A program made the position numbers and the translations under genes. Below are positions 58,957 through 64,000 of a stretch of 64,000 bases of DNA, one piece after another. The notes below the pieces were generated by a model that was not told where the DNA came from, did not search any database, and worked only from the letters and a program-made list of their open reading frames with translations. The first letter of the stretch is position 1. Each line of letters opens with the position of its first letter. Source of the stretch: Methylocystis parvus OBBP (GTDB lineage: Bacteria > Pseudomonadota > Alphaproteobacteria > Rhizobiales > Beijerinckiaceae). The stretch lies in assembly GCF_027571405.1 (NCBI RefSeq), contig NZ_CP092968.1, forward strand, positions 1,736,001-1,800,000. Reading direction: 5' to 3'.

Positions 58957-60026
58957 TTCTTTCGCGCGGAAATGCGATCGAGAAAATGTATCAGCTCCGC
59001 GATGGGGCGGTAGAAGTCCTGCGGAATCATTTTGTCCACTTCGACGATGTCGAACATTGCGCGGGCGAGATCCTTGCGTTCGAGCACGGGCACGCCGCTT
59101 CCTTCCGCGACCTCCCGGATTTTGAGCGCGACGAGGTCCTTGCCCTTCGCCACGACGCGCGGCGCGCCGCCCTCCTCCCGCACATAGCGTAAAGCGATCG
59201 CATAATGAGTGGGGTTCGCGATCACAAAGCTCGCTTTTGGCACCGCGGCGATCATGCGCCGGCGCGAACGATCGGCCGCGAGCGACCGCAAGCGGGCCTT
59301 GACAAAGGGATCGCCCTCCGACTGCTTGAACTCTTCCTTGAGTTCCTGCCGGCTCATCCGCAAATCGCGCCGCCATTTGAACCTTGTCCAAACAAAGTCG
59401 GCGACGGCGAGCGCGGCGAGACAGAGCGCTACGACGCTCGTCAGGCGAAGCAGCGATTTGAGCCCCAAAGAGGGCAGCCCCCGCGGCTCCATGCGCATGG
59501 CGTCGACATAGATGGCGCGATCGCTTTGAACGACGATGGCGACCGCCGCGCCAACCATCGTCATTTTGATCAAGGCCTTCGCAAGTTCGACAAGCCCGGC
59601 AAGGCCGAAAAGACGGCTCCATCCGGATTTGGGCGATATGCGCGACAGATCCGGCGCCACGCGGTCGAACACGATACGCGGCGCGCCCTGAATGAAAGCC
59701 GCGACGACGCCCGAAAGCATCGTCGTCAGCAATATCGGCAGGAGGAACTGCGCGCATTCGAGCCCCACAATCTGCAAATAGCCATAAGCGTCGGACTCCG
59801 TGCGCAGGCGCAGGGCGCCGGAATTCGAAAGAAGCAGCGTCAACGACTCCGCAAGACGCGGCCCGACGGCGTCCAACAGGAAGGCGAGACATGCGAGCAA
59901 AGCGAGAACGCCAAGCGCAGCAGCGACGTCGCGCGAGACGGGCGTTCGTCCCTGCTCGAGCGTATCATTTATCTTCTTCTCCGTAGCCTCTTCGGTTTTG
60001 GATTCGGCGTCTTCGCTGTCCGACAT
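58950..60026 (-). CDS. flhB: Flagellar export gate protein FlhB
   Basis: A 358-residue membrane component of the flagellar type III export gate that switches substrate specificity. Four transmembrane segments occupy about residues 35-215, for example ALGVLALLACLAFLLDAVG. The autocleavage motif NPTH is in SFVIANPTHYAIALRYVRE (about residue 269). The N-terminus DAESKTEEATEKKINDTLEQ and GRTPVSRDV are canonical. It is the last gene in the motA-fliM-fliN-fliG-flhB run, 9 bp after fliG. Confidence 0.96.
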   Translation of the reverse strand: MSDSEDAESKTEEATEKKINDTLEQGRTPVSRDVAAALGVLALLACLAFLLDAVGPRLAESLTLLLSNSGALRLRTESDAYGYLQIVGLECAQFLLPILLTTMLSGVVAAFIQGAPRIVFDRVAPDLSRISPKSGWSRLFGLAGLVELAKALIKMTMVGAAVAIVVQSDRAIYVDAMRMEPRGLPSLGLKSLLRLTSVVALCLAALAVADFVWTRFKWRRDLRMSRQELKEEFKQSEGDPFVKARLRSLAADRSRRRMIAAVPKASFVIANPTHYAIALRYVREEGGAPRVVAKGKDLVALKIREVAEGSGVPVLERKDLARAMFDIVEVDKMIPQDFYRPIAELIHFLDRISARKNY

Positions 60027-60035
60027 GGGCCGCGC

Positions 60036-61052
60036 TCACGACGCTATGTCGGGGGCCAGATCGATAAGGCCCTGACCGGCGAGACGCAGGACGAGATTCG
60101 CGATTTCGCGCTGCGCGGCAAGAACCTCCCGGCGCGGCGGCTCTGCGGGCGCGGCGAGCTCTGCTTCGACCATGCGCCGCGTGCGCGCCGAGAGACAGGG
60201 GAGAACCGCCTCTCTGAGCGCCGCATCGGCGTCACGCAGCGCAAGGATCACGCGATCCGTCGGCGCCTGGTCGAAAACGACCATGCGCGCCCGCTGACCG
60301 AGGCCAGCAATGTCCTCAAACGAGAAGAGGAGCGCCTTCAACTGCTCGGCGAGCATCGGCTCCGCCTCCGAAAGGCCGGCGAGCACGTCGTTGATCTGCT
60401 CGCGCTCGAGCTGATTGACGATCCCCGCGACCTTGGCGCTTACCTCCGACGTGGAAGGCGCATTGGTCGTCGCGAAGAGATCCGCCTGCAAGGCCTCTTC
60501 GATAAGATGCAGGACGGGCTCGGCCGCGGGTTTCGAAATCAACATGCGCCGCATGGCCTGCGCCCGCGTCGACGCGGACAACTGCGCGAGGACGCGGGCG
60601 GCGACGGCGGGCTCGACCCGCGCCAGGACGATAGCGATCGTCTGCGGATGCTCAGCGGAAAGATAGTCCGCCAGCATCGTGTCCGGCAGAGCCGCGACGC
60701 GCCGCCACAAATATTGGTTCGAGCTCCCCCTGACGTCGGACATGATGTCCGCAACCTGCTCGTCGGGCAGCACGCTCGCAAGCAGTTCCTCGGCAAGCGC
60801 GGGACCGCCGACGAGATCCGGATCGCCGCCCTTTATCTCTTCGACAAGCCCGGCGCAGATATTCTCCAACATCGATTGCGGCACGGCGCCGAGACCCGCG
60901 GCGACGCGCGCGACGCGACGCAGTTCCTGATGGTCGAAATGCTTCAAGACCCGACTTGAAGCCTCCCGATCGAGCGCCAGCAGCACTGCGGCGACTTTCT
61001 CCGCGCCGCCGAGAGGGCGATCCTCTTTGTCCTGCGCCGCAAGGTCCGTCAT
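60036..61052 (-). CDS. fliG: Flagellar motor switch protein FliG
   Basis: A 338-residue rotor protein. The N-terminal domain has GAEKVAAVLLALDREASSRV, the middle domain has the EHPQTIAIVLA motif (about residue 133) and the FliM-binding region, and the C-terminal torque helix carries charged residues LLFSFEDIAGLGQRARMVVF. Members interact with MotA through this helix. Spacing to fliN is 13 bp. Confidence 0.93.
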   Translation of the reverse strand: MTDLAAQDKEDRPLGGAEKVAAVLLALDREASSRVLKHFDHQELRRVARVAAGLGAVPQSMLENICAGLVEEIKGGDPDLVGGPALAEELLASVLPDEQVADIMSDVRGSSNQYLWRRVAALPDTMLADYLSAEHPQTIAIVLARVEPAVAARVLAQLSASTRAQAMRRMLISKPAAEPVLHLIEEALQADLFATTNAPSTSEVSAKVAGIVNQLEREQINDVLAGLSEAEPMLAEQLKALLFSFEDIAGLGQRARMVVFDQAPTDRVILALRDADAALREAVLPCLSARTRRMVEAELAAPAEPPRREVLAAQREIANLVLRLAGQGLIDLAPDIAS

Positions 61053-61065
61053 GGCCCGGCTTCGA

Positions 61066-61419
61066 TCAGCTCATCTGCTCTTGCTGGGGCTCGCAGATTT
61101 CGGTCAGCGATACGCCGAAGCGCGCGCCGTCCTCCTCGACGACCACTACTTCGCCGCGCGCGATCGTCCGGCCATTGACGACGACGTCCACCGGGTCGCC
61201 GACGCGGTGGTCGAGCGGCAGCACCGCTCCCCGGCCGAGCTTCAACAGACTGGCGACCGGCAAAGTCGCCGATCCCACCACGACCTGCAGAACCACGGGG
61301 ATGCGCATGATCGACTCGACCCGGCGCGCCTGAATGCGCGCATCGTCTCCGGCCCTGGGCCCATTTTCCGGCATGCGCGGCGTCCGGGCTCCGTCCCGCT
61401 CGAGTTCGACATTGCTCAT
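61066..61419 (-). CDS. fliN: Flagellar motor switch protein FliN
   Basis: A 117-residue C-ring protein. After a short Arg-rich N-terminal extension the SpoA/SurfaceA domain is seen as SIMRIPVVLQVVVGSATLPV, then ASLLKLGRGAVLPLDHRVGD and VVNGRTIARGEVVVVEEDGA then FGVSLTEI. It lies between fliM and fliG, 24 bp after fliM. Confidence 0.95.
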   Translation of the reverse strand: MSNVELERDGARTPRMPENGPRAGDDARIQARRVESIMRIPVVLQVVVGSATLPVASLLKLGRGAVLPLDHRVGDPVDVVVNGRTIARGEVVVVEEDGARFGVSLTEICEPQQEQMS

Positions 61420-61443
61420 CGTCGGCTTTTCCCTTTCGCGCGC

Positions 61444-62370
61444 TCAGACGCCCAGAATATTTTCGATGAAGGATTCGCGCTCATCCGAGAATTCCTCGAG
61501 CCGCACAGTGTATTTCCCGTCCTTCTGGCCCAGCGTGCACCAGAAGAGCGTCCGCCCTTCCGACACGACGCGTATGGGACTCGTCGGCGCGATCGGCAGG
61601 CGCAACACATCCCCGACTTCGAGCCGCGCAATATCGCCGAGCGTGAAGCCCCGCGCTTCGAGCCGCACTTCGGCGGTCACTTCCGTCCGCACGATATTGT
61701 CGTAGAGATTGACGGACCAGGCTTCGTCATTCGCCCGGCCTTCGACGTGAGGCGGTCGCGCAAGTTCGTTGCGGAAGGGATCGATGGCCGTTCGCGGCAG
61801 GGCGAGAAGCGCCTGCCCCGAATATTCGCGATATTGCAGCGTCAGCCGCGCCAGAACCGCCACCGCGACCTTCGGACCGAGCGAAAAGAAACCCGCCTCC
61901 TCGGCGCCCCAATCACGTTCGAACGAAACCGAAGCGAGGGAGCTGAAGGCTTCGGCGAAGCCTTGCAGAAGCTTCAGGCTGGCGAAAGCAAGGATCGAAT
62001 CCTCGATGCGCGTGATCGGACGATCGGAAAGAGGCGAGACGATGCTCGAACCGAGCAGCAATTCGAACGCCAGACTGCGAAAGCCGTCGTCGACGGCCAG
62101 CGCCGCGCGCGAGTCGAGGCCAGCCGCGCGATAGACCAGAATTTGTCTATATCCGACGCCCGCCGCGATCAATTCGCCGACGCGGAGCGCTTCCAGACCG
62201 TCGAAGGAGAGACTGGCGCCTTCGCTGAACGCGCCTAGAAAGCCCGAGAAGCTGGACGCGGTTTCCTCATATAGCCGTGCAAGCGCCGGCATGCGGTCGA
62301 GCGCCCCCTCGCCGATGAGGACGAGCGGTTCGTCGGCGCCGGCCTCGGCTTTCTGCTCGCGCCCCGTCAT
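61444..62370 (-). CDS. fliM: Flagellar motor switch protein FliM
   Basis: A 308-residue C-ring protein. The middle CheC-like domain contains ERDWGAEEAGFFSLGPKVAV, and the C-terminal SpoA-type domain contains RLEVGDVLRLPIAPTSPIRV and LGQKDGKYTVRLEEF. The typical enteric CheY-binding N-terminal motif (LSQxEIDALL) is not visible, as in diverged rhizobial FliM. The start overlaps motA by 4 bp (ATGA). Confidence 0.88.
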   Translation of the reverse strand: MTGREQKAEAGADEPLVLIGEGALDRMPALARLYEETASSFSGFLGAFSEGASLSFDGLEALRVGELIAAGVGYRQILVYRAAGLDSRAALAVDDGFRSLAFELLLGSSIVSPLSDRPITRIEDSILAFASLKLLQGFAEAFSSLASVSFERDWGAEEAGFFSLGPKVAVAVLARLTLQYREYSGQALLALPRTAIDPFRNELARPPHVEGRANDEAWSVNLYDNIVRTEVTAEVRLEARGFTLGDIARLEVGDVLRLPIAPTSPIRVVSEGRTLFWCTLGQKDGKYTVRLEEFSDERESFIENILGV

Positions 62371-63242
62371 GCGGCCTCCGCAACGGCGACGCCGCCGTTC
62401 AGCGTCTCGCTTTCCACCTCGTCGATCGTCGGACGATCATGCGCGGGGATGGATTTGCGTCCATGCTCGACCGCGACCTGCGGAAGCGCGCCGTTCATGA
62501 AGGCGAGCAGCGTCTGCTTGATGATGAGAAAGACGTGACATTCCTTGGTGCGCGCGACCTTCACCTTATAGGCGAGCGGCGTCATGATGCCGTAGGAAAC
62601 GAAAATTCCGGCAAATGTCCCGACCATCGCAGCCCCGATCAGCCCGCCCAGCAATTCCGGCGACTGATCGAGAGCGCCCATCGCTTTGATGACGCCGAGA
62701 ACCGCTGCGACGATCCCGAGCGCCGGCAACCCGTCGCCAACCGCCGTGAGCGCTTGATAGGGCTTCAGCTTGTCGTGCTTGATGGACGCGATTTCCTCGT
62801 CCATAAGATTCTCGATCTCGAACGTCTTGATGTTGCCGATAATGTAAAGGCGGCAGTAGTCGCAGATGAATGTGGTGACTTCGGCGTTCTTCAAGATATT
62901 TGGAAAGGCTGCGAACAGAGGGGACTCGCCCGGCTGGTCGATATGCGTCTCGACCTCCGTGCGCGACTTGCTTCTCAACTCGCGCATGAGGACGTGCAGC
63001 AGACCAAGCATGTCGAGATAGTCTCTGCGCTTCGGCGTCTTTTCGAGCACCGCCTGCATGATGGCCTTGCCCGTGTCCTTTATGACTTTCGTTGGATTGG
63101 CGACGATGAAGGTGCCGAGCGCCGAACCCATGATGATGACGAACTCCCAGGGCTGCCACAGGACGATCAAATGACCGCCCAGCGCCGCGAAGCCGCCCAG
63201 CATGCAGCCCATGGTCACGACGAGACCGATGACGAAGCTCAT
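62367..63242 (-). CDS. motA: Flagellar motor stator protein MotA
   Basis: A 291-residue proton-channel stator subunit. Four membrane segments: SFVIGLVVTMGCMLGGFAAL, WEFVIIMGSALGTFIVANPT, LPALGIVAAVLGVIKAMGAL and FAGIFVSYGIMTPLAYK, with the stator-specific prolines in the last two. The cytoplasmic loop holds the charged residues that face FliG (LMRELRSKSRTEVETH). It is the first gene of the fliM-fliN-fliG-flhB operon. No motB is adjacent. Confidence 0.97.
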   Translation of the reverse strand: MSFVIGLVVTMGCMLGGFAALGGHLIVLWQPWEFVIIMGSALGTFIVANPTKVIKDTGKAIMQAVLEKTPKRRDYLDMLGLLHVLMRELRSKSRTEVETHIDQPGESPLFAAFPNILKNAEVTTFICDYCRLYIIGNIKTFEIENLMDEEIASIKHDKLKPYQALTAVGDGLPALGIVAAVLGVIKAMGALDQSPELLGGLIGAAMVGTFAGIFVSYGIMTPLAYKVKVARTKECHVFLIIKQTLLAFMNGALPQVAVEHGRKSIPAHDRPTIDEVESETLNGGVAVAEAA

Positions 63243-63316
63243 TTCATCATTCTCTTTCTTGTCTCAAGACAAGCTCTGGATAAGTTATGGGACTTACCCG
63301 AGGCTGATGAGGCCCG

Positions 63317-63931
63317 TCATTCGCGGCAAAAGGACAAGGCCTCCCGCGTCCACGCGCCGAAGCCGCTCGCAACCATGTTTCTCACGACGGCGCAGACATA
63401 GCGTCGCTGCGCCGGCGCATTGCCGGGGCCGGCGTGGTATCGCGCGACGGCGGCCGTCCAGCTTCCTTCGCTGCGCTTCAGATTCGTCAGGAAGCGCGCC
63501 GCATAATCGACATTGCGCGTCGGATCGAACATGTCCTCCACGGAAGCGAATTGCTTCCCGTGATAGCGGTAATTGACCTGCATGCAACCGATGTCGACGA
63601 GTCGCTCGCCACGCCTCCGCGCGGCGTGGAAAGTTGCGAGCGCCTCTTCGAGCGTGGCGTTGAAAGCCGGGCGTCCGTGAATATTCATCGCATAGGCCTT
63701 GAGCGCGCCGCGCTGCCCGGTTTCAGTGAGCGCGACGGCGTAGAGCACCGCAATCGGCACGGCGTTTTCGCGCGCCGCGCGGATCATCTCCGCTTCGCAG
63801 AGATTCTCCCCGGCGCTAGCGACGCTACAATACGAGGCCGGGAGGGATGCAAGAAGGAGAAGCCGCCTCGCGCGGCCGCCTCGCATTCCGGCCCCCTTCC
63901 CGTCTTTCCTGCTGGCTCGATCGACCGTCAT
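63317..63931 (-). CDS. Lytic transglycosylase (SLT-domain), flagellar-locus associated
   Basis: A 204-residue exported enzyme cleaving peptidoglycan glycan strands. The catalytic Glu is in VLYAVALTETGQRGALKAYA (about residue 69), with the supporting GCMQVNYRYHGK and the C-terminal AAVARYHAGPGNAPAQRRYV. A hydrophobic signal segment (RRLLLLASLPASYCSVASAG) precedes it. The start is uncertain: ATG 63931 or 63886. It lies 74 bp upstream of motA on the same strand, and probably opens a gap in the wall for the flagellar rod. In this order such enzymes sit in flagellar clusters. Confidence 0.85.
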   Translation of the reverse strand: MTVDRASRKDGKGAGMRGGRARRLLLLASLPASYCSVASAGENLCEAEMIRAARENAVPIAVLYAVALTETGQRGALKAYAMNIHGRPAFNATLEEALATFHAARRRGERLVDIGCMQVNYRYHGKQFASVEDMFDPTRNVDYAARFLTNLKRSEGSWTAAVARYHAGPGNAPAQRRYVCAVVRNMVASGFGAWTREALSFCRE

Positions 63932-64000
63932 GCGCAAAGCCTCGTTCGAAATTTCCGGTATGTTGCGGCGTTCGATCAGCCGCAACGACAGTCTGCGGCT

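Noticed and set aside
59205..60959. A 584-codon plus-strand frame opposite flhB and fliG
   Set aside because: Both minus-strand genes are certain; the frame is an Arg-rich shadow.
1..64000. tRNA, rRNA, CRISPR arrays, insertion sequences and replication origin
   Set aside because: I read the intergenic regions for cloverleaf-like segments, transposase genes and spaced repeats and found none I could support; an automated RNA search was not possible.

Overview
The window is a GC-rich chromosomal segment of an alphaproteobacterium, most likely in the Hyphomicrobiales (Rhizobiales). I infer a Methylocystaceae- or Beijerinckiaceae-like hopanoid producer. Three things point there: the hopanoid genes (hpnB-C-D-E, then hpnH, hpnG and shc), a PmtA-type phospholipid methyltransferase, and a rhizobial flagellar gene order (flgB-flgC-fliE-flgG-flgA-flgI and motA-fliM-fliN-fliG-flhB). 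Intergenic palindromes of the kind common in this order also fit. No methane- or methanol-oxidation gene is present, so the family-level call is only a guess.

Layout. 0-5.5 kb: the end of an MNT-type antitoxin and its HepT toxin directly abut dnaJ. Then come an aldo/keto reductase with a divergent TetR regulator, pmtA, pyrF, a small membrane protein and a ChaB-like protein. 5.5-9.7 kb: the hpnBCDE operon, which makes squalene from farnesyl diphosphate. 9.7-13.8 kb: a HIT protein, a coiled-coil protein, a Xaa-Pro aminopeptidase and prmA. 13.8-20.4 kb: a little-known block holding an orphan antitoxin-like gene, a P-loop GTPase-like protein paired with an unknown HYG-motif protein, a GGDEF-EAL protein, and a convergent 737-residue membrane/coiled-coil protein. 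20.6-24.9 kb: hpnH facing hpnG and shc, with a small HTH gene just upstream of shc. 25-28 kb: a Rieske protein with an unknown partner, a PAP2 phosphatase preceded by 22-bp repeats, and a GNAT protein. 28-34.3 kb: ornithine decarboxylase with a long leader, periplasmic glucan protein OpgG/D, a DUF1254 lipoprotein and a creatininase-family amidohydrolase.

34.5-38.6 kb is an AT-richer accessory island. It holds a frameshifted and internally deleted RHS gene, a displaced second RHS 3' end sharing a 249-bp, about 96% identical core, unknown small genes in immunity-gene positions, and decayed fragments. 39-46 kb: a glycine-rich exported protein, a Spy/CpxP-like protein, a DUF411 protein, a flavoprotein, an RluD-type pseudouridine synthase and typA/bipA. 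46.4-49 kb: a small AT-rich unknown gene pair, then an apparent operon of a Zur-like regulator with two TPM-domain proteins. 49-54.4 kb: argG, rdgB, aldehyde dehydrogenase with its DUF779 partner, mscL and an O6-alkylguanine-DNA alkyltransferase, with repeat palindromes between them. 54.4-64 kb: a SAM methyltransferase, then two convergent flagellar operons and a lytic transglycosylase.

The hopanoid genes form a route from FPP through presqualene diphosphate and hydroxysqualene to squalene (HpnD, HpnC, HpnE). Shc cyclises squalene to hopene, HpnH adds adenosine, and HpnG removes adenine. The least understood parts are the GTPase-like/HYG-protein pair, the 737-residue membrane protein, the Rieske/unknown pair and the RHS tip cassettes.
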